Source of the DNA: an uncultured Eubacteriales bacterium
GTDB lineage: Bacteria; Bacillota; Clostridia; Oscillospirales; Acutalibacteraceae
DNA length: 64,000 nucleotides
Direction: 5' to 3'
NCBI GenBank assembly: GCA_934552855.1
Contig: CAKTEU010000007.1
Location: forward strand, 10,516-74,515
In this document: positions 33,554-42,420 of the stretch, one piece after another
How positions within the stretch are numbered: the first letter of the stretch is position 1
How the letters are laid out: every line of letters begins with the position of its first letter
Made by a program: the position numbers and the translations under genes
Notes under the pieces: model-generated
What the model was told of the DNA's origin: nothing
The model's database searches: none
The model's input: the letters and a program-made list of their open reading frames with translations, nothing else

Positions 33554-34443
33554 AAGAATCAAAAACCGCATTTATCGCAATAGTCGGCTGTCCGAATGTC
33601 GGAAAATCGTCAATCCTTAACCGCCTTCTTTCGGCAAAGGTTGCGATTGTTTCCGATAAGCCGCAGACAACCCGCACAAGAATCATGGGTGTGCTGACAA
33701 AAGACGAAACCCAGCTTGTTTTTACCGATACTCCAGGTTATCACAGACCGCACAATAAACTCGGCGAAAAAATGGTTAAGGCCGTGACAGACAGCATAGG
33801 CGGCGTTGATGCGTGCATGTTTGTTGTTGAACCCGAGGGCGAGCTTCGTGAAGCGGAAAAGGAACTTCTCAAAAAGTTCCGTGCGCAAAAAATGCCCGTT
33901 GTGCTTGTTATCAACAAAATTGACACTGTGCTTGTTAAAACCGACCTCATGCGCCGAATTGCAGAGCTTTCGGCTCAGTATGACTTTGAAGCGGTTGTTC
34001 CCGTTTCTGCGCTGAGAAACGACGGAATGAACGAACTTTGCGATGAGCTTTGCAAGCTTGCTTTTCCGTCGGAACACTTTTTTCCGGACGACACTTTGAC
34101 CGATCAGCCGGAAAGAGTTATTGCCGGTGAAATTATAAGAGAAAAAATGCTTCGGCTTCTTGAACGTGAAATTCCGCACGGTGTTGCGGTTTCAATTGAA
34201 AAAATGCGTGAACGCCCGGATAAGGACATCATGGATATTGAAGCCGTGATTTACTGCGAAAAAGAAAGCCACAAAGGAATCATCATCGGAAAAGGCGGCG
34301 CAATGCTCAAACGCATTTCAACCTATGCACGGCAGGACATGGAACGCTTTTTTGATTGCAAAATCAACCTCAAATGCTGGGTCAAGGTCAAAGAGGGCTG
34401 GCGCAACAGAGAAGGCCTGATTCACAACTTCGGGCTGGATTAA
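33550..34443 (+). CDS. era: GTPase Era
   Basis: 297 residues. Ribosome-assembly GTPase binding the 3' end of 16S rRNA. G1 GCPNVGKSS (13-21), G3 DTPGYH, G4 NKID, and C-terminal KH domain (GIIIGKGGAMLKRISTYARQDMERF). ATGA overlap with the EamA gene. Confidence 0.98.
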   Translation: MKESKTAFIAIVGCPNVGKSSILNRLLSAKVAIVSDKPQTTRTRIMGVLTKDETQLVFTDTPGYHRPHNKLGEKMVKAVTDSIGGVDACMFVVEPEGELREAEKELLKKFRAQKMPVVLVINKIDTVLVKTDLMRRIAELSAQYDFEAVVPVSALRNDGMNELCDELCKLAFPSEHFFPDDTLTDQPERVIAGEIIREKMLRLLEREIPHGVAVSIEKMRERPDKDIMDIEAVIYCEKESHKGIIIGKGGAMLKRISTYARQDMERFFDCKINLKCWVKVKEGWRNREGLIHNFGLD

Positions 34444-34545
34444 AACCAAAAAAGGATAAAGAAAAACTTTCCTTGTTTAAAAAGCTTCCTTTCGGAGCAA
34501 AGTATAAGCAGACGGTCTTGTACTTTACTTTCGGAGGGAACGGTT

Positions 34546-34776
34546 ATGGGCAAAAAAGAGCTTTGGAAAATCTTTATGAAAACGGGAAAGGTTTCGGATT
34601 ATCTTAACTATAAAAATGCGAGGGACGAAGACGAGATTCCTTTTTCCGAAAGGTCGCTTTCAGAAGAATTCTCGCAGGAATTTATCAATAATTTTGACAG
34701 CGACTTTCCGGCAATGGAAAGGCGAAACGCCGAATATTCGGACGATGATGAGGATTTCAGCGATTATGACTATTAA
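34546..34776 (+). CDS. yqzL: YqzL-family small protein with acidic tail
   Basis: 76 residues. N-terminus MGKKELWKIFMKTGKVSDYLNYK matches the YqzL pattern (W-K-x-F-x-x-TG-x-x-x-x-YL), a small protein found between era and recO in Firmicutes. The remaining 50 residues are strongly acidic (YSDDDEDFSDYDY at the end), longer than in Bacillus. AGGGAACGG ribosome site; overlaps recO by 11 bases. Function unknown. Confidence 0.8.
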   Translation: MGKKELWKIFMKTGKVSDYLNYKNARDEDEIPFSERSLSEEFSQEFINNFDSDFPAMERRNAEYSDDDEDFSDYDY

Positions 34777-35509
34777 AACGGACGGAATTGTAATCAAAGA
34801 AAAAACAACGGGAGAGCGTGACCGGCTTGTTACTCTTTTGACCCGTGAAAACGGCGTTATCAGGGCGTTTGTTAACGGCGCACGCAGCCCGAAAAGCAAA
34901 AACGGCGCAGCAACCGGTCTTCTTTGCTATTCCGATTTTTTGATTGAGCAAAAGGAGAACGGTGTTTACATAGTTAAAGAGGCAAGCGCAAAAGAGGTTT
35001 TCTTTTCGCTCAGAGAGGACATAGTTTCGCTTTCGCTTGCTCAGTATTTTGCCGAACTTGCCGCAGAGCTTTCCGTAAGGGAGGAGAATGCGGACGAATT
35101 TTTGCGCCTTTTGCTCAATGCAATATACTTTGTTGCTGAAAAGAAAAAGGAAAACGACCTCATCAAGGCTGCCGCAGAGCTGAGGTTTCTTTCGCTTGCG
35201 GGGTATATGCCGTCAATTGTTGCCTGCTCCGGCTGCGGAAAATATGAAAGCAAAACCATGCGTTTTTCTGTTTCAAGCGGAAGGCTTTACTGCGAAGAAT
35301 GCTTGCCGAGCGAAAAAACGGTGGAACTGCCGCTTAGCGTTGTTACCGCAATGCGGCACATCTGTTTGAGCGAAGCGAACAAGGTTTTTTCCTTTACGCT
35401 TTCAAAACCGTCGCTTCTGCTTCTTTGCGATGTGAGCGAACGATACCTCAAAAATGTCACGATGAGAGGATATAAAACGCTTGATTTTTATAAGGCGATG
35501 ACAAGGTAG
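34766..35509 (+). CDS. recO: DNA repair protein RecO
   Basis: 247 residues. RecO OB-fold N-domain (TDGIVIKEKTTGERDRLVTLLTRENGVIRAFVNGAR) and C-terminal zinc finger (CSGC ... CEEC). Loads RecA on SSB-coated DNA. Start ATG at 34766 lies within the end of yqzL. In related genomes mutS2 usually follows; here a restriction-modification pair is inserted between them. Confidence 0.96.
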   Translation: MTIKTDGIVIKEKTTGERDRLVTLLTRENGVIRAFVNGARSPKSKNGAATGLLCYSDFLIEQKENGVYIVKEASAKEVFFSLREDIVSLSLAQYFAELAAELSVREENADEFLRLLLNAIYFVAEKKKENDLIKAAAELRFLSLAGYMPSIVACSGCGKYESKTMRFSVSSGRLYCEECLPSEKTVELPLSVVTAMRHICLSEANKVFSFTLSKPSLLLLCDVSERYLKNVTMRGYKTLDFYKAMTR

Positions 35510-35565
35510 AGTAAATGATTTAAAATATGAATAATAACAAAAAACAGTGTTCCAGGAGGAAATGT

Positions 35566-36627
35566 ATGCCGAATATAATACAACCACATTTATTTGGAAT
35601 AAATCATTCAAACAGAGACTATTCTAAAATGGAAACTTGGGGAAAGAACCAATTTAACTCGTCATTTCCGACGGCTTTGGCATGTTATTTGCATAGTAAA
35701 AGAATTAATGCGGTATATTTGAAGGCCGACGAGAATTTGAATCCCAAAATAGAGCATATTGGTATAGATGAAGTCTTTGGCATTGATCCGCTGTCAGATG
35801 ATGTGTATTATGCTTTTGAGTCTCAATTTTTGCCTTTTCAGCGTTATTATTTGGGAAGTATTCCCAGAAATGACTTAGTGATTATGGATAGAAGTAGCAC
35901 ACCTATCACTTCATTAGAAATTAAACTAACAGCTTTACCAGATAATTCAACGTGCAATCTTAGTGAGGATCACTATGGTTCTGAAATTGTTATACGCCCC
36001 GACACTATTGTATACTTGGCTTGCAGTATAATAAGAAAATTTGATGATTCAAATCACCTTAAAGAATTATTAAACGGGGTTGGAAATTATGTGACAGATT
36101 GGACGCAGGCAATTAGTGTGTTACCGCACATAAATAATATGCGTGTCGCTTTGAAAAGAATTGTGGCTGATAAGAACCAAAATCAATCCCCGATAATTAT
36201 GGAACCAATTTGGAAAACTGAGGGAAAATCTTCAAGACTTGCAACAAATTGTTTAGATGTGTTTGTATGGAGCGATTTTGGAATGCTAAATCTCTTTTTC
36301 CCCGAAGAAAATGTCGAACTCACATCGATTTCCAGGCATACAAGAAGCATGATATGGCTGTATAAAATGCTTTGGGATTATTGTAATTGTGGCAACTTTG
36401 ATGGAGCTGCGATTATTGATGAATTATCATATAACACTAAAAATGATAAGGCTTTTTCAAGCAATGGACAACGCACACACCCGTTTATGGCGTGTCCTGA
36501 GTTAATCATGCCCAGAATAAATAAATCGGCAATTAAGGAAATAATACTTGGCGGAGGACAGAACCTTTTGAGTCCAGAACGAAGGTTTGATGCTATTATA
36601 TATAATTCACCTGAATTGTTTGATTGA
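35566..36627 (+). CDS. HindVP-family type II restriction endonuclease
   Basis: 353 residues. N-terminal signature SNRDYSKMETWGKNQFNSSFP and overall layout match the HindVP/HgiDI family, which recognises GRCGYC. PD-(D/E)xK nuclease core at D103/D108 and E118-x-K120 (NDLVIMD ... SLEIK). AGGAGG precedes ATG at 35566. Base composition is markedly more AT-rich than its neighbours, with codons such as ATA, TTA and AGA frequent, so it was probably acquired horizontally. Partner methylase follows 10 bases later. Recognition site is inferred from the family. Confidence 0.88.
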   Translation: MPNIIQPHLFGINHSNRDYSKMETWGKNQFNSSFPTALACYLHSKRINAVYLKADENLNPKIEHIGIDEVFGIDPLSDDVYYAFESQFLPFQRYYLGSIPRNDLVIMDRSSTPITSLEIKLTALPDNSTCNLSEDHYGSEIVIRPDTIVYLACSIIRKFDDSNHLKELLNGVGNYVTDWTQAISVLPHINNMRVALKRIVADKNQNQSPIIMEPIWKTEGKSSRLATNCLDVFVWSDFGMLNLFFPEENVELTSISRHTRSMIWLYKMLWDYCNCGNFDGAAIIDELSYNTKNDKAFSSNGQRTHPFMACPELIMPRINKSAIKEIILGGGQNLLSPERRFDAIIYNSPELFD

Positions 36628-36637
36628 GGAGATATAA

Positions 36638-37600
36638 ATGAACGTGATTGATATTTTTTGCGGATGTGGGGGACTTTCTTATGGTTTTGTCAAAGAAGGG
36701 TATAGGATTGTTCGAGCATTTGACAATTGGGACGCAGCAATAAATGTTTATAATGAAAATTTTTTACATTCGGCAGAAAAAATAGATGCATATTGTCTGA
36801 CTTCCGATTATATCAAAAGTTTAAATCCGAACATGATTATTGGTGGTCCTCCGTGCCAAGATTATTCTTCTGCTGGAAAAAGAGATGAAAACGGCGGGCG
36901 AGCCGACTTAACTCGCAGATACGCTGAAATTATTAGTGAAGTTAGGCCGAAGTGGTTTGTTATGGAAAACGTTGATCGGATTTCAAAAAGCGAAACATTG
37001 CAAAAAGCGATTAAGATTTATAAAGAATCGGGCTATGGTCTTTCGAAGGCAATTTTGGATGCTTCACTTTGTGGTGTCCCACAGAAAAGAAGAAGGTTTT
37101 TTTTAATTGGAGAATTAGATGGCGAAGATGGCTTCTTGAGTACTGAATTAATTGCCAGACAGTCAAATAAAAGTATGACAGTATACGATTATCTTAAAAA
37201 TGAATTTGGAATTGAATATTATTACAGGCATCCACGTTCATATCAAAGGAGAGGTATATTTAGCATATATGAGCCTAGTCCTACTGTAAGAGGTGTTAAT
37301 CGACCAATTCCTCCGGGATATAAATTACATAAAGGTGATGCCACACAGAATATTTCAAATATTCGATCGCTTACTATGCTTGAAAGAGCAAGAATACAGA
37401 CATTTCCGGAGACATTTCGCTTTATTGGCAGTAAGACAGATATTGAGCAAATGATTGGTAATGCGGTACCGGTTGAGTTGGCAGCATATGTTGCAAGAAT
37501 ACTGCGAGATTATATATTGTCAAAGGAAGAATTTTGTAAAGTTCCGATAGAAAAACAAGTACGATTCAAAAAGAAAAATGAGCAAATTACATTTTTTTGA
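36638..37600 (+). CDS. C5-cytosine DNA methyltransferase
   Basis: 320 residues. Motif I DIFCGCGGLSYGF (5-17), catalytic motif IV GGPPCQDYSSAG (Cys73), motif VI ENVDRI (110-115), motif VIII PQKRRRFFLIG and motif IX/X (LERARIQTFPE .. IGNAVP). Protects host DNA from the adjacent HindVP-type nuclease by making 5-methylcytosine. AT-rich like its partner. Ribosome site GAGGAG. Confidence 0.95.
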   Translation: MNVIDIFCGCGGLSYGFVKEGYRIVRAFDNWDAAINVYNENFLHSAEKIDAYCLTSDYIKSLNPNMIIGGPPCQDYSSAGKRDENGGRADLTRRYAEIISEVRPKWFVMENVDRISKSETLQKAIKIYKESGYGLSKAILDASLCGVPQKRRRFFLIGELDGEDGFLSTELIARQSNKSMTVYDYLKNEFGIEYYYRHPRSYQRRGIFSIYEPSPTVRGVNRPIPPGYKLHKGDATQNISNIRSLTMLERARIQTFPETFRFIGSKTDIEQMIGNAVPVELAAYVARILRDYILSKEEFCKVPIEKQVRFKKKNEQITFF

Positions 37601-37663
37601 TGCTACAGAATAACAAATATTTGTTGTATAAATAACAGATATTTTTCAAAGGAGGGAAAAGCG

Positions 37664-40048
37664 ATGAACAGAGATTACACTGCGCTTGAGCTTGACAAAA
37701 TTCTTGAAAAGCTTTCAAAATTTGTTGCAAGCGAGGACGGAAAAGCGCAGATTGCACTTCTTTCGCCGGAAAGCGATTTGAACACGGTTCAGGCACTTCT
37801 TAACCAAACAACCGACGCTCATATGCTCATGGCTCGTTTTGGCGCACCGTCTTTCGGCGGACTTAAAAACATTAACAATGCCCTTGCCCGTGCGAATGCA
37901 GGCAGCGTTCTTTCAATGCGTGAACTTCTTGACGTTGCCGAAGTGCTTCGTGCCATCCGAGGAATCGTTCAGTGGCGAAGCAAAAACGAGGGCGTTCGCT
38001 GCTCGGTGGATGTCTACTTTGATGCACTCACGCCTAACAAGTATCTTGAAGATAAAATCACTTCCGCAATTGTCAGCGAGGACGAAATGAGCGACAACGC
38101 TTCGTCTGCGCTTTACGATATCAGGCGAAAAATCCGTGCCGCTTCTTCAAAAATCCGTGACAGACTTGACAAAATGATTCGCTCTTCACAGTATCAAAAA
38201 GCACTTCGTGAAGCGATTGTTACCATGCGCAACGGACGGTATGTTGTACCCGTCAAAATTGAACACAGGGGCGAAATCAGCGGCCTTGTTCACGACACGT
38301 CCTCGAGCGGTGCAACGGTATTCATCGAGCCTGCCGGCGTTGTTGAGGCAAACAACGAAATAAAGGTTCTTCAGGGTAAGGAACAGGACGAAATCGACCG
38401 TATCCTTTTTGAGCTTTCAACCGAAGCCGGAAGCTTTTACGAGGGCATCAAGGCAAGCTATGAATGTGCCGTTGAGCTTGACGTGATTTTTGCAAAAGCA
38501 AAGCTTGCCTATGACATGAAAGCGATGACCCCCATTCTCAACAACAGCGGAAAAATCATTCTCAACAAAGCACGCCACCCGCTTATTGACCCCAAAAAGG
38601 TTGTTCCGACCGATATCAGACTCGGAACGGATTTTGATACGCTTATCATTACGGGACCCAATACCGGCGGCAAAACCGTTTCAATCAAAACGCTCGGTCT
38701 TTTCACACTGATGACCATGTGCGGACTTATGATTCCGGCAGGGGACAGAAGCGAAATTTCGGTTTTTGACCATGTTTTTGCCGATATCGGCGACGAGCAG
38801 AGCATTGAGCAGTCGCTTTCAACCTTTTCGTCGCATATGACAAATATCGTAAGAATTATCGGTGAAGCAGACGGGTATTCGCTTGTGCTTATCGACGAAC
38901 TCGGTGCAGGTACCGACCCGGTTGAGGGTGCGGCACTTGCAACGGCAATACTTGAACGTATTCACGAAAAGGGCGCAAAAATCGCCGCAACGACCCATTA
39001 CGCCGAACTCAAGGTTTATGCGCTTGAAACGCCGGGCGTTGAAAATGGATGCTGCGAATTTGATGTTGCTTCGCTCAAGCCTACATACCGCCTTCTTATC
39101 GGCGTTCCGGGGCGTTCAAACGCTTTTGCAATCTCGTCCCGTCTCGGAATTGAAGAAAGTGTTATTGAACGGGCTAAGCAGCTTGTTTCAAGCGACAACG
39201 CAAGCTTTGAAGACGTTATTGAAACGCTTGAAAAAAGCCGCCAGGACTTTGAAACAAAGCGTGACGAAGCAGAAAGAATCCGCCTTGAAGCGAACAAAGC
39301 AAAGGCAGAGGCACAAAAATATAAAGACAGCATTGAAGAGCTTCGCAAAAAGGAGCTTGAAAAGGCGCAGGAGCAGGCAACAAGAATTGTTGAACAGGCA
39401 AAGCGCAGCGCATATGCCCTTGTGAACGAGCTTGAAGAGCTTAAAAAGGAAAGCGCAAAGTCAAAAGACAAAGCCGAAGCCGCAAGAAGGGCAAAACAGC
39501 TGATGAAAAAAAGCATGGGCGAATTTGACGACATTACAAATCCCGTCACTGCCGCACTTGCGGATGACGACAGCTATGTTGTTCCGAAGAACCTAAAAAT
39601 CGGTGACGAGGTTATACTTGCCGATATCGGAAAAACCGCAACCGTGACCGCACTTGAAAACAAAAAGGGCGAAGTTGAAGTCCTTGCCGGAATAATCAAA
39701 ATGAGAACGCCGAAAGAAAATCTTCGCCTTTCAAAAAACAGACAGCCCGAAAAGAAAAAACAGATGCCCAAAAAAGCGCAGCACGAATTTAAGGTTGCCG
39801 GAGCGGACAAAACCGAATGCGACCTTCGAGGAATGAACGTTGAGGAGGGTATAATGGAACTTGAACGCCACCTTGACAGGTGTATGCGTCTCGGCCTTAC
39901 AGAAATCAGCGTTATTCACGGAAAAGGCACAGGCGTTCTTCGCAAAGGAATACAGGACTATCTGAAAAAATGCAAATTTGTCAAGTCATTTCGTCTCGGA
40001 ACGTTCGGCGAAGGTGAAAGCGGCGTGACGATTGTTACGTTAAAGTGA
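37664..40048 (+). CDS. mutS2: Endonuclease MutS2
   Basis: 794 residues. MutS-like core with Walker A GPNTGGKTVSIK (about residue 331), Walker B VLIDELGAGTDPVEGAALA, a long coiled coil (about 520-620) and a C-terminal Smr nuclease domain (ECDLRGMNVEEGIMELERHLDR, VIHGKGTGVLRKGI). Acts on recombination intermediates and, in Bacillus, on collided ribosomes. AAAGGAGGG ribosome site. Confidence 0.97.
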   Translation: MNRDYTALELDKILEKLSKFVASEDGKAQIALLSPESDLNTVQALLNQTTDAHMLMARFGAPSFGGLKNINNALARANAGSVLSMRELLDVAEVLRAIRGIVQWRSKNEGVRCSVDVYFDALTPNKYLEDKITSAIVSEDEMSDNASSALYDIRRKIRAASSKIRDRLDKMIRSSQYQKALREAIVTMRNGRYVVPVKIEHRGEISGLVHDTSSSGATVFIEPAGVVEANNEIKVLQGKEQDEIDRILFELSTEAGSFYEGIKASYECAVELDVIFAKAKLAYDMKAMTPILNNSGKIILNKARHPLIDPKKVVPTDIRLGTDFDTLIITGPNTGGKTVSIKTLGLFTLMTMCGLMIPAGDRSEISVFDHVFADIGDEQSIEQSLSTFSSHMTNIVRIIGEADGYSLVLIDELGAGTDPVEGAALATAILERIHEKGAKIAATTHYAELKVYALETPGVENGCCEFDVASLKPTYRLLIGVPGRSNAFAISSRLGIEESVIERAKQLVSSDNASFEDVIETLEKSRQDFETKRDEAERIRLEANKAKAEAQKYKDSIEELRKKELEKAQEQATRIVEQAKRSAYALVNELEELKKESAKSKDKAEAARRAKQLMKKSMGEFDDITNPVTAALADDDSYVVPKNLKIGDEVILADIGKTATVTALENKKGEVEVLAGIIKMRTPKENLRLSKNRQPEKKKQMPKKAQHEFKVAGADKTECDLRGMNVEEGIMELERHLDRCMRLGLTEISVIHGKGTGVLRKGIQDYLKKCKFVKSFRLGTFGEGESGVTIVTLK

Positions 40049-40056
40049 ATTGAATA

Positions 40057-40097
40057 ACGGAGCCAACTGCTTGTTTCGGAATCGGCTCCGTTTTTTT
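40057..40097 (+). terminator. Terminator of the recO/RM/mutS2 unit
   Basis: ACGGAGCC/GGCTCCGT stem followed by TTTTTTT. Confidence 0.9.
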
Positions 40098-40101
40098 ATT
40101 T

Positions 40102-40800
40102 TCACTTTTTTTCAAGCTCAAAAAGGGACGCAAACTTTTTGAAAAACGGCTTGACTTCAAAAATGCGGTCAAAAACTTTTCCGAAAAAGCCGATCAGCGT
40201 TCCGTTAATGAGCGCAATGAGCAGCGTCCCAAAGCTTATTCCAACAAACTTTTTGAAAAAAATCAAGGTCATTGCCGAACCTACGGCAAGGCACGAAAGG
40301 TCAAAGCAGGTTTTAAAGCGTGAAATTTCAATCCCGAATTTTCCGCTCACGCCCTTGACAAAAAAGTCATAAACCTGCGGATAAAGATATGTTTTGAAAA
40401 ATAGCATTACCGAAACTGATGTGAAAAGTATTCCGAAAACAAACATCAAAATCCTTAGCGGCATTGCCATGCTGCCGGGTTCGGTTACGGAAGGATTAAA
40501 AAATGGAATGAGGCGCCAAAGGTCAAGAACCGCACCGTAAATCAAACAGGTGACAAACGACGAAAGATAAACCGGCTTGAATTTTTTCATCACAAAGCAG
40601 AAGATCACAAAAAGAAAAGCCTGAATGACATACTCCGCCTGCCCGAAGGTTAAAAACCCGGTTTTAAGGCTTAAAAGGTACGCCGGCGCAACAATCATTG
40701 AAATTCCGAAGTTTGCCGCAGTCAGCATCGCAACCGCAAAGGAAAGCAGAACAATTGCAAGAAGATAAACCGTTTCGCTGTGCACTGTGAGTTTTTTCAT
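40102..40800 (-). CDS. DUF6198 (YczE/YitT-like) membrane protein
   Basis: 232 residues, five or six membrane helices (VYLLAIVLLSFAVAMLTAANFGISMIVAP..; GISFGTLLIALINGTLIGFFGK). Member of the YczE/YyaS/YitT-like family of uncharacterised integral membrane proteins. GGAGG ribosome site. Preceded by an 85-base leader with its own strong promoter and terminator-like hairpin, implying regulated expression. Confidence 0.85.
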   Translation of the reverse strand: MKKLTVHSETVYLLAIVLLSFAVAMLTAANFGISMIVAPAYLLSLKTGFLTFGQAEYVIQAFLFVIFCFVMKKFKPVYLSSFVTCLIYGAVLDLWRLIPFFNPSVTEPGSMAMPLRILMFVFGILFTSVSVMLFFKTYLYPQVYDFFVKGVSGKFGIEISRFKTCFDLSCLAVGSAMTLIFFKKFVGISFGTLLIALINGTLIGFFGKVFDRIFEVKPFFKKFASLFELEKK

Positions 40801-40924
40801 AAAAGTTCCTCCATCTGAATATAAAAAAATCGCCGAACACCGAAGTGTATGGCGAAAATAAAAGCGTTGAAAAATCCATACCGATTTTCAAATGAAGTAT
40901 ATCACCGAAAAGGGGAGGTGTCAA
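40801..40924 (-). promoter_or_regulatory. Promoter and possible attenuator leader of the DUF6198 gene
   Basis: Minus strand TTGACA (40919-40924), 17 bases, TATACT (40896-40901). The transcript then carries TTGAAAATC/GATTTTTCAA and a second hairpin, CGCC..TACAC-TTCG-GTGTT..GGCG, followed by ATTTTTTT, before the GGAGG. The second hairpin looks like a terminator inside the leader. No riboswitch class recognised. Confidence 0.6.
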
Positions 40925-41009
40925 CTTTTTTTTGCGTCAAACGGCTTTTCTTTTTCATATAATGTATCAGCCCCGAAAAGGGCAAAACTCCGAAAGGAGG
41001 AACGAAAAA

Positions 41010-41267
41010 ATGAAAAAGAAGATCAATTGGAAAGTGCGTTTTAAAAATCCGATGTTTTGGCTGACTGCAATTCCTGCGGTCACGGCGTTTGTATATTCGG
41101 TTCTCGGCCTTTTCGGCGTTGTTCCCCGTTTTGGCGAAGATGCGGTTGTAAACATCGGTTCGGCTGCGGTTGCGGCACTTACAACGCTCGGCGTTTTGAT
41201 TGACCCAACATCAAAGGGCGTTTGTGACAGCTGCAGCGTTCTTGAAGCCGAAGAACCGAAAGAATAA
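41010..41267 (+). CDS. Holin-like protein of the phi-LC3 family
   Basis: 85 residues beginning MKKKINWKVRFKNPMFWLTA, a hallmark of LC3-type phage holins, with two membrane helices (MFWLTAIPAVTAFVYSVLG; NIGSAAVAALTTLGVLIDP) and a short tail containing CDSC. GAAAGGAGG ribosome site; TATAAT at about 40958. No phage or lysin genes are nearby, so it is a stand-alone holin, possibly a remnant or a domesticated export pore. Confidence 0.85.
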   Translation: MKKKINWKVRFKNPMFWLTAIPAVTAFVYSVLGLFGVVPRFGEDAVVNIGSAAVAALTTLGVLIDPTSKGVCDSCSVLEAEEPKE

Positions 41268-41296
41268 AGATAATGTAACAAAAAGGAAATGATAAA

Positions 41297-41494
41297 ATGA
41301 ATTTAACACCGTATAATGACAGATATTGTCCGCTTTTTGAAGGGGAAATAGACGGTGAGCTGTGCTATGAAATCGTTCTTTGCATGCAGGGCTTTTTTAA
41401 ATTATCCTCTGTTCCCGAACTTTCAAAAATTCAAATTTCAACAAAAGAGGCAAGAAGGATTTGCCGAAATTGTGAGTTTGCGGACATGAATTGA
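41297..41494 (+). CDS. Small cysteine-rich protein (65 aa), unknown function
   Basis: Five cysteines in the pattern DRYCPLFEGEIDGELCYEIVLC ... RRICRNCEF suggest a metal or Fe-S site. Similar small CP-x7-C...CxxC proteins are common and uncharacterised in Clostridia. AAAGGAAATG ribosome site, 29 bases after the holin gene, probably co-transcribed. Confidence 0.7.
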   Translation: MNLTPYNDRYCPLFEGEIDGELCYEIVLCMQGFFKLSSVPELSKIQISTKEARRICRNCEFADMN

Positions 41495-41509
41495 ACGCAA
41501 AAAACGCAA

Positions 41510-41550
41510 AAAAAGAAAAAGCCTTGAAAACCCGGTGTTTTCAAGACTTT
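41510..41550 (-). terminator. Terminator downstream of tRNA-Val
   Basis: CTTGAAAA/TTTTCAAG stem (41523-41545); on the minus strand it is followed by GCTTTTTCTTTTTTT. Confidence 0.85.
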
Positions 41551-41554
41551 TCAC

Positions 41555-41631
41555 TGGTGAGGACAAGTGGACTTGAACCACCGACCCCTTGCATGTCAAG
41601 CAAGTACTCTAACCAACTGAGCTATGCCCTC
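41555..41631 (-). tRNA. tRNA-Val (anticodon GAC)
   Basis: 77 bases including encoded CCA. Acceptor arm GAGGGCA/TGTCCTC (one G-T pair), D-arm AGCTCAGTTGGTTAGAG, anticodon arm CTTGC-TTGACAT-GCAAG with anticodon GAC (plus-strand 41595-41597), T-arm GTGG-TTCAAGT-CCAC. Standard cloverleaf. Confidence 0.95.
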
Positions 41632-41919
41632 ATAAAACCGTTGTGTCACAAGGTCTACACGTCCGGTCTACTTGTCTGTATGCACCCCGGACTACTTGCC
41701 TGTGTATCTAACAACAGTCAGTATAATACACTACTTTTTTTGACTTGTCAAGCCTTAAAATAAAAATATGAGAAGAAAAAGCCGGCTTTGTTTTGTGAAT
41801 TAAATCAATTGCCAAACTGCATTGTCAAAAATCCGGCGGCTCAATGCCGCCTTCTCTTTGCTTATAAAGTCATAAAGAGTTTAACATTATCTGCAAATAA
41901 CCGACATCTTCGGTCAGCT

Positions 41920-42084
41920 TTATAACCCTTCCTCGTTTACAATTTCAAATTCACTTATCGGATATAAATAATCCTCACCGGATTCATCAATAACCCTATA
42001 GCAATCGTATTCCTGTCCTAAACATTCATATACGTTGCCCACAGTTAAATCCGTACAATCAAAAGCAATATATCTTACTTTCAT
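41920..42084 (-). CDS. Small protein of unknown function (54 aa)
   Basis: MKVRYIAFDCTDLTVGNVYE to the acidic end EFEIVNEEGL; probably an all-beta (SH3-like) fold. Start at 42084 follows GGGAGGCG; the longer upstream frame has no ribosome site. No family recognised. Confidence 0.6.
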   Translation of the reverse strand: MKVRYIAFDCTDLTVGNVYECLGQEYDCYRVIDESGEDYLYPISEFEIVNEEGL

Positions 42085-42333
42085 TTCAAACGCCTCCCGA
42101 ACTTTTACGGTTTCAATCACCTTATAGGTGCTTTTGACGATAATTATATTTTTTTCTCGGAAAGTCAATTGCTTATCTTTTTAGTTATAAGTCTTTATTG
42201 TCTGTCAAGAGCTATAATAATAAAAACAGTCGTCTGTTTTTTGAAAAGTTTCACCTTTGGCAAAAAAAATTAAACGGGCAGGGGACTTAAAAAGCAGAAT
42301 CAATCCCAAAAAAGGTGATTAATATTGAAAAAC

Positions 42334-42385
42334 AAAAGCCGCAAATCACCGTTTGCTTTTTGGCTTAAGGCGAATTACGGCTTTT
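42334..42385 (-). terminator. Terminator of the 48-aa peptide gene
   Basis: AAAAGCCG/CGGCTTTT closing stem; on the minus strand followed by GTTTTTC. Between 42085 and 42334 only a short AAAACAG/CTGTTTT hairpin (about 42224-42241) is visible. Confidence 0.7.
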
Positions 42386-42420
42386 AAAGCTTGTTTTGAT
42401 CGGCTATACGGATTGATGTA

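Noticed and set aside
40801..40900. PreQ1 riboswitch before the DUF6198 gene
   Set aside because: The conserved CUAG..AAAAAACUA core is absent; only generic hairpins are seen.
41491..41763. 90-aa plus-strand frame containing SGLEPPTPCMSSKYSNQLSYA
   Set aside because: It is the antisense of the tRNA-Val gene; this phrase is a well-known artefact in protein databases.
42324..42387. Possible 20-aa peptide from TTG after AAAAGGTG
   Set aside because: It lies inside the terminator stem of the minus-strand peptide gene and has no other support.
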